Assembly: GCF_036898095.1 (NCBI RefSeq)
Contig: NC_090728.1
Location: forward strand, 84,526,219-84,590,218
From: Palaemon carinicauda
Lineage: Eukaryota; Arthropoda; Malacostraca; Decapoda; Palaemonidae
Direction: 5' to 3'
DNA: 64,000 nt
Below, piece after piece: positions 20,511 through 31,397 of the stretch. The stretch's first letter is position 1. Every line of letters begins with the position of its first letter. The position numbers and the translations under genes were made by a program. A model generated the notes under the pieces. That model worked only from the letters and a program-made list of their open reading frames with translations, did no database searches and was not told the origin of the DNA.

Positions 20511-21098
20511 TGTAATATCCCATCGGTAGGAGAACCTTTTGAGAATGTCGTAATTGATATCGTAGGCCCTTTGCCCAGGAGTAAGGGAGGGAATATCTAT
20601 CTATTAACAATCATCGATAGACTAATACGATATCCAGAAGCAATCCCAGTAAGAAATTGCAATGCAAAAACTGTAGTTAAACGCTTGCTGAACTATTTCT
20701 CTAAATTTGGACTTCCTTGCGTTATACAGAGTGATAATGGTAGCAATTTTGTATCAAAGTATTTCAGAGATAAAATGAAAGAGTTAGGGATTAAACTTGT
20801 AACTTGTAATATCCCATCGGTAGGAGAACCTTTTGAGAATGTCGTAATTGATATCGTAGGCCCTTTGCCCAGGAGTAAGGGAGGGAATATCTATCTATTA
20901 ACAATCATCGATAGACTAACACGATATCCAGAAGCAATCCCAGTAAGAAATTGCAATGCAAAAACTGTAGTTAAACGCTTGCTGAACTATTTCTCTAAAT
21001 TTGGACTTCCTTGCGTTATACAGAGTGATAATGGTAGCAATTTTGTATCAAAGTATTTCAGAGATAAAATGAAAGAGTTAGGGATTAAACTTGTAACT
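20511..21098 (+). repeat. 294-bp in-frame tandem duplication in the Gypsy integrase core
   Basis: Copy 1 is 20511-20804 and copy 2 is 20805-21098, both starting TGTAATATCCCATCGG. They differ at one base that I can see (ctaatacg / ctaacacg, Ile/Thr). The unit is 98 codons, so the frame stays open. It repeats the segment holding the first two catalytic Asp residues of the DDE core. Confidence 0.93.
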
Positions 21099-22753
21099 TC
21101 CACCCCGTACCACCCTGAATCACAAGGAATTGTTGAACGTTTTCATCAAACGTTGAAAAGTTGCTTAAGGAAGTTGTGTAATAATTTCGAACATGATTGG
21201 GAAGAAAAGTTACCTTTCGTCTTGTTGGCTTTACGATTAACTCCTAATGACACCGCGGGATTTAGTCCTTTTGATTTGTTGTTTGGTCACACCGCCAAAG
21301 GACCTTTAGAAATTTTAAAGTGTAAGTTAATGCAAGAAGAAGGTAGAAAGGATTACATACAGAATATCGAAAATCACAAAGAGGATTTAAGGAAAGCCTG
21401 GCAGATGGCAAAAGAAAATGAGAGCAACCGTCAAGGGGAAACTAAAAGAAAATACGATCTTGAGGCTAAAGACAGAATTTTCCATGTGGGTGATAAAGTC
21501 TTAGTATTAGTCCAGAAAGAAGGTCCCTCATTATCTTATAAGTTCGAAGGTCCATTTCCTATCATAGAAAAAAGGGGAAATTTGAATTACTTAATTGATA
21601 TGGGTAAGCGTAGAGCTAAGTGGTTGCACATCAACTTGCTAAAGAAATATAATGAACGTCCAATGCCAGTTGTAACAGTGTCGCAGAGAGAAATTACTTT
21701 TGAGAAGAACTCTGATGTTCTTAATAATTTCGCGTTGTTTAATTCTAGCTTAGAGGAAGAAGAAACAAGGGAATTATTCAATGCGTTTTCAAATTATCCA
21801 GAAACTGTTAGTGATAAATTGGGTTTGACTAATCTTTTAGAACACGATATTGAGTTGCAGGACACAAAACCCATTAGACAAAGCCCTTATCGTCTAAGCC
21901 CAGAAAAAGCAAATTCAGTTCGACAGGAAATTAAGTATATGCTAGACAATGGTTTGATTGTTCCCAGCGAAAGTGACTGGTGTTCTCCAATAGTTCTTGT
22001 TAGGAAGGAAGATGGATCAGATAGGCTGTGTATTGATTTTAGAAAAGTGAATAGTGTTACGAAACAAAGTAATTTTCCCCTCCCCAGGATAGAAGATTGT
22101 TTAGATAAAATAGGAAATGCCAAGTTTATTTCTAAACTTGATTTGGCCAAAGGTTATTGGCAAGTACCTTTAAGTAGTCGAGCACAGAAAATATCTGCTT
22201 TCATAACACCTTTCGGTAGTTATGAACCCAAAGTTATGGCTTTTGGTCTACGGAATGCAGCGAGTACTTTTCAAAGATTAATGAATAGAGTTTTAAATGG
22301 AATTGATAACTGTGTTGTGTATTTGGATGATCTTGTAATATTTTCAGATATGTGGGAGCAACATTTACGCATTTTAGCTAAAGTATTGTCAGCACTTGAA
22401 AAAGCAAAACTTGTTTTAAATCTGAAGAAATGTGAATTCGGAAAAACCTCGATCACATATTTGGGTCATAAGGTAGGTTTAGGTAAGATTTGTCCAAAAG
22501 ATGGGAACATAGAAGCTATCATCAACTTCCCAATTCCTACCAGTAAAAAACAGGCAATGAGATTCATTGGAATGATTTCATATTTCCGCCGATTTGTTCC
22601 TAATTTTTCAGAAATAAGTGCTCCAATAACTAATCTTTTCAAGAAAGGACGAAGTTTTGTATTTGATAATGACTGTATCGAAGCTTTCAATAAGTTAAAG
22701 GCCATAATGATTCACGAGCCCGTACTAATGTTGCCCGATTTTAGCAAGGAATA

Positions 22754-25539
22754 CCCTGGAACGGTACGGTGGGTCGTCCGCGACCCCGAGCGTCAAAACA
22801 AAAGAGGTTTTTCTCACGTGACTCACCCCCGTGACTGAATTTGTGGGTGATCGACCTGCAGTCAGTGTCTCGCCTACACGCTCTAGTAGTGTCCAGATGT
22901 GCCTCGCTGTAGCTGTACTCCTTCCCAGATTTCTGAGACGCGTCGGGGTCGAGCGCGACCGAGTTTACCCTTCTAAGGTAAGTTGCATAATTATCAAAGT
23001 TATTACGTATTATGAAATTGTCGTAGAATGGTGCAACTTGTATGGGTTATCAGTTGTGGAAAGTCTTGGTGGATGGTTTGGCTACCATGTGCATGATTTT
23101 TTTTTTAGTTGAAATGTCATTCATCACCACGAGGACCATTTTACCGCGAGTGCCCCTTTTTAATTTTTTTTCCATTTTTTGGCCAAGTCATTTTTCCGTA
23201 AGAAATTGCCAAATAGTGTCGCAAAACTTTTGCTTTTTTAGTGTTGGAAAGTGTGTCTAGATGATCTGGCTTCCCATGCATGACTTTGTTTTTGCCAGAT
23301 ACGCCGTAAATATTGGTATATGGCGTATTTTCCTGCGGTTGCCAATTTCTGTTTTTTTTTAATATTTGTAAAAATTTACTACGTAGTAAGGAATTGCCCT
23401 ATAGTATTGATTTTTTTTCATGTTTATTTGTTGGAAAGTGTGTCTTGATGGTTGGGCTACTACGTGCATGTCTTTTTTTTTATCTGAGATGCCGTATATT
23501 AGAATGTTGGCCATTTTTCCGCGAGTGCCCCTTTTTATTTGTTTTGCATTTTTTGCTTAGTCATGTTACCGTAAGGAATTGGCAAGTAGTGTCGCAAAAC
23601 TTATATTTTCATAGTGTTGGAAAGTGTTTTTAGATGATCTGGCTAGCCATGCCTATCTTTTTTTTAGCCAGATATGGCGTATATATAGGTATGTTTTCGA
23701 TTTTCCTGTGATTGCCTTTTTTTCGTTTTTTCCCATTTCTTTCAAAATTACTACGTACTAAGGAACTATCACAGAGTAATGATTCATTTAGATGTTTATT
23801 TGTCGGAAAATGTACCTTGATGGTTTGCCTAGCACGTGGCTGAAATTTTTTTTTTCTGAAATGCCCACCATTAGCTCAGTGCCATTTTTCATCGAGTGCC
23901 CCTTTTTATTTGTTTTGCATTTTTTTGCTTAGTCATGTTACCGTAAGGAATTGGCAAGTAGTGTCGCAAAACTTATATTTTTATAGTGTTGGAAAGTGTT
24001 TCTAGATGATCTGGCTACCCATGCCTATCTTTTTTTTTTTTTAGCCAGATATGGCGTATATATAGGTATGTGTTCAACTTTCCTGTGATTGCCATTTTTT
24101 CGTTTTTTCCCATTTCTTTCAAAATTACTACGTACTAAGGAACTATCACAGAGTAATGATTCATTTAGATGTTTATTTGTCGGAAAATGTGCCTTGATGG
24201 TTTGCCTAGCATGTGGCTGAAATTTTTTTTTCTGAAATGCCCACCATTAGCTCAGTGCCATTTTTCATCGAGTGCCCCTTTTTATTTGTTTTGCATGTTT
24301 TTGCTTAGTCATGTTACCGTAAGGAATTGGAAAGTAGTGTCGCAAAACTTATATTTTTATAGTGTTGGAAAGTGTTTCTAGATGATCTGGCTACCCATGT
24401 CTATCTTTATTTTTAGCCAGATATGGCGTATATATAGGTATGTATTCGATTTTCCTGCGATTGTCAATTTTTCGTTTTTTCCCATTTCTTTCAAAATTAC
24501 TACGTACTAAGGAACTATCACAGAGTAATGATTCATTTAGATGTTTATTTGTCGGAAAATTTTGTTTACTTCTTTTTTGATTGAATATCATCAAATTTTT
24601 TAGCTAAAATATCATATTGTTTTACAATTTTTTTTTTCGATTTTATTTCCCTTCAAAAATTTTTTTTTGGGTCAAAATTCTAATTTTATAGTCGAAAAAT
24701 AATCGACAATCATCCAGCAACCCACCATACAATAATTAGATTAGTAAATAACACCTTGAAATTGACATACCCTTCCTACATTTCAGGTGGCGGATTAGGG
24801 AGTCTGAGTCAGTGTGGTTGGCGGCCATTTTGTGGACGTATCCGAAGCGTAAGTTGCCCTATCTATATATATTCTTGTTCCTTATAGAATTTGTGATATT
24901 TTGGTGTATTTTTACCTGCCTAAATATTATATTATATATTAAATATATGTATTTTTTTACGAAATTTCTAAGTACTCAAAAAATGACCTTTAGATATGGC
25001 CCCTGATATAAATGTAATTTACAAAATAATGAAGATTTTTTTTACATATTTCTATATTAGGATAGCATATGTTTATTCCCTAAAAAAATTAGCCACTTCC
25101 TATTTCATTTGGGTACCCAAAAAAATTCATGAAATTTGGACACATATTTTTGGCCAAAAAAGGTTACCCTTTTTTTCTCATTTCAGATCTTCACCTGCAT
25201 GTGTCTGACTTCATCCAAAATACATCAAGATGTGTCCTAAACATTCAAGAATCAATTCCTAAAAGGATTTGTGTATATATGTATAGATTTTTTTTTATGA
25301 ATTTTTATGTAAGGTCTTTTTTTTCTACTTAATTTTTTAAAATATTTATAATAAATAGTTTTTCCGCAGATGAGTAGTATTTATCTTTACAGTAGTTTTA
25401 AGCTTTAATTGAATTTTCTTTTGGCAAAAAAAAAAGGTTACTGCAAAAACAGATTTTTCAAGAATTTTTTTTTGCATCGGGGTCGCGCGCGACCGAGTAT
25501 ACCCTTAAAGGGGTGTCCGAGGAGCGTACCTATCCAGGG
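22754..25539. mobile_element. Non-autonomous DNA transposon-like insertion (possibly piggyBac-type) in Gypsy RNase H
   Basis: It splits the RNase H frame after FSKE and before LAIDAS. Ends are inverted: CCCTGGAACGGTACG on the left and the complement of CGTACCTATCCAGGG on the right. Just inside both ends are GC-rich palindromes (GGTCGTCCGCGACC; GGTCGCGCGCGACC). The right end abuts TTAA (25540-25543), the piggyBac target, but the left has AATA, so the class is a suggestion only. The interior has no transposase ORF; it holds a ~370-bp tandem array and AT-rich DNA. Confidence 0.6.
23057..24560. repeat. Tandem array with ~185-bp half units in ~370-bp dimers
   Basis: Two related half units alternate: one with GATGATCTGGCTACCCATG and GCCAGATATGGCGTATATA, the other with CTTGATGGTTTGCCTAGCA and GAGTGCCCCTTTTTATTTG. 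Half-unit starts (GTTGGAAAGTGT or variant) fall near 23241, 23430, 23614, 23801, 23983, 24175 and 24364. The later dimers resemble each other more than the first. T-rich, no coding potential. Confidence 0.85.
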
Positions 25540-26115
25540 TTAATTTAGCGATAGATGCAAGTGACATTGGAATAGGAGGAGTTCTGTTGCAAGAAGTGAA
25601 TGGGATCAAGCACCCTGTGGCTTATTATTCGAAGAAGTTAAATAAAGCACAGCAGAATTATTCAACTATTGAGAAGGAATTGTTTAGTTTAGTATCAACT
25701 TTGCAACATTTTGAAATTTATGTACGTAGTGGTCATGTTTTAACTGTGTATACTGATCACAATCCATTAGTTTACTTAGATAGATTTAAGAATAAGAATA
25801 AACGTCTCATGCGTTGGAGTTTGGAATTACAAGACTATGATTTAAAGATAGTTCATATAAAGGGAAAGAATAATGTAATAGCCGACAGTCTTTCTAGAGA
25901 CTTTTCAGAATGATGTGGACGTTTGTTTTCTTTCTGGTTTAGTTTTTTTTTCTATTAACACGTAAGTGTGTGTTTTGGTTTTGGTTACATGATATGAGAG
26001 TAATGAAGTAATTGTCTCTCAGTTTAGGGATAAGTGATTTTCTCCTTTGATAGTTTTGTTTAAAAAAAAAGATAAAATCAGTAGATTTTCCTTTTTTTTT
26101 TCTTTTAGGGGGACG

Positions 26116-26567
26116 TGTCATGGGTAGATAGAATAATATAGGAAAGAATGTTAAAACATGTGATTTTTCTACTCTTAGAGAAGCAGAGAGAGAGAGAGAG
26201 AGAGATAAGGTCCCGCTATTGTTTATTGAAGCTGTCATCGTCAAGTTATGTGCCTAGGTTGCAGGTCTTTGAACACAACGATCCCCTGTCTATAGAGGAC
26301 CAAGGAACCCATAGGAGAAGAATAAGTGTGTTTGTCGCCGAAAAGATATACATTAGCCGAAGGAGTCAACGTTATGGAATTTGATTACACCAGCAGAGCG
26401 TTCATCTAGGTGTTACCAGCAGTTTCAAGGAACACCAATGAGGATGAAGAAACAAGAAAATTTCCTTATATGGACCTGTCCATAGTTAACCCCTCCCATA
26501 CAGGGATATATAAACTTCCACGCTATCAAGAGAGAGGGAGAGTACGAAAAAGAGACGAGGAAGAAAC

Positions 26568-26621
<54 letters not shown>

Positions 26622-27060
26622 AGAAGCTCAGAGAAGAAGAGAAGGCGTAAGGACCAGAAAGCAGATGTAACCAGCTTTGTCCGAGATGTCCTAACGAGTT
26701 GCCGCCCGCCCTCATTACCAACGACGAAACGCCAAACCTGAGATATCTCTGTCCCTGTCAACCGTCGAGAGCTGCTGAGAAGAGTAGTATATTCTTTTTG
26801 TATTATTTATCTACCATCTTGACTGTTCCCCTATTTGCAGGAGTGTAGTTTTAATCAAATGATTTTCTTTGTTTAGTTCAGTGCTTCCTAAGTACTCAAT
26901 CAAGAAACATTCACATTTGACTAGTAAATAAAATTATGTTTTCTTTTGCGAGTTTTCTTTCTATATTTCCTATTGTTTCTTTTTGGTTGTCAGTCGAAGA
27001 GTCCCCATTTCATTAATCAATTCACAAGAACCTGGTTCGATCCCCACGAGGATCGTAACA
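26116..27060 (+). repeat. Gypsy 3' LTR
   Basis: 945 bp, same ends and landmarks as the 5' LTR (AATAAA at 26927-26932, B-box-like GGTTCGATCCC at 27034-27044). Immediately upstream is a polypurine-type tract (AGGGGGA at 26107-26113), the expected plus-strand primer site. The target duplicate GACGG follows at 27061. Confidence 0.93.
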
Positions 27061-27879
27061 GACGGTGCCCAGTTTTTCTGAGAGGAAGATCTTCCCCCCC
27101 GACATGGGCATGTGCTCTACGTACCTCCAGGGGTTAACGTCAGAGAGAGCGGGGAGATCTTTAATGTTTAGCTTCTTTGGGGCCAAACGTGTCGCAACTA
27201 GTTGATGCATCTCAGTCCGAAGAGAGGCCTTCTTGGACGATTTCTTTTGGATGTCCTGCACCATGGACAGCAACGAGTGCAACGTACTCGTGATTGAATC
27301 TAGTTGGGGTGCAGTGGAGGAGGTCGAAGGCACCGGCTCATTCACTGTGGCCGATGACACCGAAATCCTTTCGGCTTTTTCAGTTTCTGTCTCAGGTGGA
27401 ACGTCATCCGCCTGATCCAATTCCTCCACTAGGAGATTGTTCTCAGTCTCCTCTGAGACAACTTACTTGTTGTCTTCTAGCTGGATGCTCTCTAAGGCAT
27501 CCGAGACTTCAGATTCTACTGAAATCTGAGCCAGGGGAATCTCAGGTTGAGCCTGGGGAATAACTGCATCCGAAGATGCCCTAGGGAAAAAACAAGCCCT
27601 CATCCTTTCGTTAGGAAGTTAAGGGCCAGAAGTGTTCTTCTGAAAACCTCTAACCCATTTACGCAGCATTTCCCTTGCTGCGTCCCTTGACTCAGTAGAC
27701 TTTTGATCATCAAAAGACTCTTTTACCAGTTTTTCACAAACGGTACATACCTGTGGGTCCCAGTACTTGAGAGCCCCCTTGGTGACTGCGCAGCGAGCAT
27801 GGGCCCTGCATATGTCGTGGCCGCAGAAGTTCCTACTGCGGACCCTGCAAAAACTATTCCTGCACTCGGGATGCTCCTC
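27061..27879 (-). pseudogene. gag: DIRS-B gag-like ORF, N-terminal part
   Basis: From the acceptor at 27879 the minus strand encodes the conserved N-terminus: EEHPEC, a C-x4-C pair, VRSRNFCGH, CRAHARC, TKGALKYWDPQ, WVRGFQKNTSGP, then an acidic region and the KLNIKDLPALSD block, ending at the Gypsy insertion after FLSEKLG. In-frame stops occur after FQKNTSGP (27619 region) and in the acidic region (near 27467). The Cys/His pattern C-x4-C-x10-H-x3-C-x2-H-x2-C is complete in this copy. Confidence 0.8.
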
Positions 27880-27993
27880 CTGTAAAGAAAGGAAAAGTCT
27901 ATAAGTATTCGGTGAAATTCTTAAATTTCAGCATACATATTATATTTTATATTAGCTTGGATAGGGTAAGCTATAAATAGGAAAGACACCTAC
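27880..27993 (-). other. DIRS-B intron upstream of gag
   Basis: Donor GTAGGT (complement of 27988-27993) after GGACAGGAGACACAT; acceptor TTTCTTTACAG ending at 27880, followed by GAGGAGCAT. 114 bp. Confidence 0.7.
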
Positions 27994-30149
27994 ATGTGTC
28001 TCCTGTCCAGCCAATTGTTATGACCTCCTCCAATATTGAAAGAAGAATTCTTAAAAATTTTTAGAGGAAGATGATATCCTTTGATATAAAGTGTCTCTTA
28101 ACACAATATTCCAGTTTCAATATTGGGGATTAAGGACAATAATGGATCATAACCATTAAAGGAAGAGAGAATCACTCTCTTGAATGTGATGGTGTCACAA
28201 TAGGCTGCCCAAGAAGCACCTTGTAGGTTGGAAAAACTTTGGGCTACAGCACTGACTGTTTGGTAACAAGTTGCCAGTCCTGTCAGGCCTGCCGTCATCT
28301 GCCGGGCCTGCCGGAGTCTGCCGGGCAAGCCGGCACATGCAGGCCTATTCTGGGCTATTGAAGGCCGGCTACTGGCGGTCTCTGCCGGCGGTGGCGGCTC
28401 TGCCGGCCGGCAGTGGCTCTGCTAACTGCCGGCGGCTCTGTCGGCGGCAGCTCTGCCAGCCGGCAGCCGAGGATCCTTCCATCAAGGGGACCTGGCGGCA
28501 GTTGGCGGCAGATGACCAGGTATGGGTGGCCAGCTGCCAGCCGGCAACTCAGCAGCCGGCAGTCGGTCCCTGAATGTCCATTGTCTTTGGGTTGTCAGTC
28601 AACTATGTTCCCAACAGGCGGCGGCAGGGCAACTGCCGGCCGGCAGACTAAGGACATGGCCCAGTACGAAAGTAAGAGATAAAGAGAGGATGGAGGAAGG
28701 CAAGGGCTCAGTCTTGCCAGCCTGCATCTAGAATGAGGGTTCAAGTGGAAGGGGGAATTAAATTCGGGCTTCCACCCAACCATATCCCAGTCATAAGGGC
28801 TATGGAAGGCAGTCCAAGGGAGGACTGAAGAACACTCTAAAGAATATGAGGGTACCTGCCGGCAGCCGGCCAAGCCGGCGGCAGACGGGGAACCTCAGGC
28901 CAGTCCTACAAGAACCCTAGGGTCAATGTGGAACGACGGCCAGGAGGGTGTTGGATCATTCAACACGAAAGAGATAGAGGGGAGGGGGTAGGTGTCCTAC
29001 AGGGAAGGTAATGCCCGAAGACACTACCTAACCTAAAGGATTCTGGTCTCATGAAGTAACCTCAGGTAGGGGAAATCATTTCCCCAGGTTGGGTTAGGCA
29101 AGGGAGAAGGCGTCCGTAGGACACCATCTCACAGGAGAGCAGAATCTCGTACCAGAGGCCTTAGACAGTGAAGAAATCCTTTCTTCGGTCTAGGGTCTAC
29201 CAGCACAGGACTGTCTGCTAGGCCAAGGAAGGGGGAATTGTCATACAAAACCCCCAAGCATGGCCTAGGGAGGTCTAATCTCCTGAAAGAGCAGCTTAAC
29301 CTGACATGGGAAGTCATTTCACCAAGACAGGGAGATGCCTAACACAGACTGATACTCTGATGTCCCATTCTAAACTCAAAACCGACTCAGTGGTTAGGAG
29401 AAAAAAAAAGGAACGTCTCAGTAAACTTTGCCAGAACTCTGTTCACAGCAAAGAAAACTGAGAATAGCCTAGGCTAATCAGAGGGAAGGGGGATTGCTCT
29501 TAAATCTCCTAGGAAATTAGTATCGACTTAAAAGGTATAGGAGGTGTCAGTCTCCCCTTAAAAGGCAATACAAGAGCAATGGGGACATGTAAGAAAGTAT
29601 ACTAAAGCCCTTAGGCTAGTCATTAGCCTAGGAGCATTGAGAATCGTTCACCGAAACTCTCTGTATACTATCTTGGAAGAGGAAAGCATAATTAAATAAT
29701 ATCATAAATGCGTAAAATATTGCCTGTGCTTCAATAAAACTTTACCAGGAAGGTTATATCATGCATGAAGTGTGTAGGAGCCTAGGCTAGGAAGCCTAGC
29801 ACTCGTGAGGCTCGTTCATAAAAGCCAAATCCACGACAACAATGATATAATATAAGAATCCCTAGCTAAAATTCTAAATAGCTAAAGTTATTAAAGCGTA
29901 TAATGCCGGGAAACGGTCTTTCTAGCTAACTAAATGAACAGAAAGAACGACCGCGTTCAAGACACCATCCGGCTGGCAACAGCTCTTGTTACGTTAATTA
30001 CGATCTCAATCGAAAAGCAAAACTGGCAAGAGCTTACATTTACACAAGATAAAGATATTACTTAACTTTCCAGAAGCTGATGAGGCTGGGGAAGACATCA
30101 TAGCGTCCAAAATAATCCAAAATAGCAAGAGAGAACGGGGAAAACACCG
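27994..30149 (-). other. DIRS-B leader with GCCGGC-rich segment and hairpins
   Basis: Noncoding. GCCGGC/CCGGC palindromes cluster at about 28290-28880. Paired CTAGG hairpin modules lie near 29600-29645 and 29775-29805. No conserved ORF; the open frames over the GC-rich stretch are low complexity. Confidence 0.65.
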
Positions 30150-30507
30150 GTCAAACGAAGCTATGATAGTGGCGCCTCTGGGTGGCGGATTGGCGCACTA
30201 TTTGCAGAGCAGTAGGGAACGCCGAGAGCGATGTCTCTGGAACGACTCTCCTTATTCTTGCCTCTCTTTCCCCTCGAAGTGAAAGCTCTATTGGGGGCGT
30301 AGATAGCCATGAGACATGTCAAGAATACGTCCTCTGATATTATGTGATATCCCTTCGAAAAATTTTAAGGGATAGGCCTATTCGCTCCAGGAGTTAGAAT
30401 TCTGGATACCTTTGGTAAATTCTCTGGGATATATCACTGTAGTTAAATATACCTAGGAAGCTACCATCGAAGGAACTTCCATCACGACGACATGGCCTGA
30501 ACCCAAA
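30150..30507. repeat. Left ITR of DIRS-B
   Basis: Reverse complement of 3230-3573, 27 kb away, including GTGGCGGATTGGCGCACTAT and CGAGAGCGATGTCTC-type blocks found in no other copy here. It ends CCTGAACCCAAAA. Confidence 0.88.
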
Positions 30508-31073
30508 AGTGAATTCTACTGCATTTTGTAGATTCTATAAAGACTAGTCACTTGAGGCTTAAAATATTTGCATGACAATCTTTAAGCATTCTGTCATAGT
30601 TACTGACTACATGTTAGTAACAATGAGACAAATTGGATGAAAGCTGGGCAGATTAGGATACATAAAATACACTATTGTTATAACAGCTACTATGGTATGG
30701 AACAATGCTGATTCTATGTTCCCGCTGAATAAGCTTTGGTTCCAACTGTAATTTCCTGGTTAATAAGCAGTTATATTCAATTAGTATTAAAGATGGTTTA
30801 TAAGAGTTATCACAATTTCATAGTTGCCTTTATTTATATTATAATATGACCCGAGGAGAATAGTGTAAAAACTAGACTAGTGACCAAATGCAGTTGCTTA
30901 GCTTACTGAATATAAATATTTGTTGAAAAGTAAAGAAAAAGTTTCATTATTTTAATTCTAATTCAAGAATAATACATATATACAATGTAAACTAAACGCC
31001 CCTTAGTTTGATGTCCATCCACCATTATTATTATTATTATTATTATCATTATTATTATTATTATTATTATTGC
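30508..31073. other. AT-rich unassigned DNA with ATT microsatellite
   Basis: About 565 bp between DIRS-B and the BEL/Pao element. It has an (ATT)n tract at 31022-31072 directly against the BEL LTR end. I see no ORF or transposon end in the rest. Confidence 0.5.
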
Positions 31074-31397
31074 TGTGGTGAAATACTGGGTAATTTACAA
31101 TCACATATGTTAACTTTTTTTTACCTATAAACCCTCGTGCACCAACTTCGCACGAGGCCAAGTTACATAACTGAGAAACACATTTACTTAGGATACATCT
31201 GCCGTTTACTTTACCTTTGATTCAAACTATATTTCCTGCACCAATTCTTTTAGGGGTGATGCCACACGGGTTCACAAAGACTCAATTAAAAGTTGACATA
31301 TATTTAATATTTAAAGTATACAAACAAAAATCATCACAGTTACGTTAAAGAGCGAACATTAACATTACCACAAATGAACAAAATTTACGTTACTTGA
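31074..31397 (-). repeat. BEL/Pao 3' LTR, terminal part only
   Basis: Starts TGTGGTGAAATACTGGG (the LTR end, in plus orientation) and matches 36860-37184 with few differences until TACGTTACTTGA, after which integrase coding sequence begins. Contains an inverted CCTCGTGC...GCACGAGG hairpin near 31133-31153. Confidence 0.85.

Larger units (their letters stand above)
18459..25913 (+). pseudogene. gag-pol: Gypsy Gag-Pol polyprotein: Gag, PR, IN, RT, RNase H (interrupted)
   Basis: One frame of 1,430 codons to the insertion at 22754, then RNase H resumes at 25541-25913. Gag has a charged Arg/Glu coiled-coil-like start (res 20-65) and two CCHC knuckles (CYTCGKEGHISRYC ~296, CYNCNKKGHIARNC ~322). 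Protease shows LLRDTGAAVSLV (~391). Integrase has an HHCC finger (HDEQGHLG ... CHECQ, ~630-670), core Asp residues in DIVGPLP and QSDNGSNF (present twice), Glu in ESQGIVERFHQ (~887), and a GPY/F-like FEGPFPIIEKRGNLNYLI. RT: DWCSPIVLVRKEDGS, YLDDLVIFSD (~1287). RNase H: IDASDIGIGGVLLQ, YSTIEKELFSLV, YTDHNPLVYL, IADSLSR. Gag and Pol are in one frame with no stop. It is a pseudogene because RNase H is split; the integrase duplication is a second lesion. Confidence 0.92.
17425..27060 (+). mobile_element. Ty3/Gypsy LTR retrotransposon (Gmr1-like domain order)
   Basis: Two long LTRs (TGTCATGG...GATCGTAACA) flank gag-protease-integrase-RT-RNase H. A 5-bp target duplication GACGG (17420-17424 and 27061-27065) shows it inserted as a unit into DIRS-B gag. 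RT and RNase H are Gypsy-like, but integrase precedes RT, the order known from Gmr1-like Gypsy elements. LTRs differ by about a dozen substitutions plus microsatellite length, so insertion is fairly recent. It is disabled by a 2.8-kb insertion in RNase H and probably by a duplication in integrase. Confidence 0.92.
3183..30507 (-). mobile_element. DIRS-B: full-length DIRS1-like element split by two later insertions
   Basis: The right ITR at 3183-3573 is the reverse complement of the left ITR at 30150-30507, including a copy-specific stretch (gcgccaatccgcca / tggcggattggcgc) absent from C, D, E and F. Between them the parts run in order on the minus strand: ICR, 3' noncoding (3731-4218, then 13121-13510), YR-RH-RT (13511-16300), gag (16302-17419, then 27061-27879), intron, leader, ITR. 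DIRS-C is inserted in the 3' noncoding part and a Gypsy element in gag. Without them B would be about 8.8 kb, the same as the other copies. B is defective: stops and frameshifts occur in every ORF. Confidence 0.9.

Noticed and set aside
22831..23633. Possible transposase or membrane protein frames in the Gypsy insert
   Set aside because: Phe/Cys-rich frames result from T-rich tandem units; no transposase motif seen.
23000..24600. CRISPR-like or tandem-gene array
   Set aside because: Units are ~185/370 bp, T-rich and without short repeats separated by unique spacers; this is a satellite-type array in a eukaryote.
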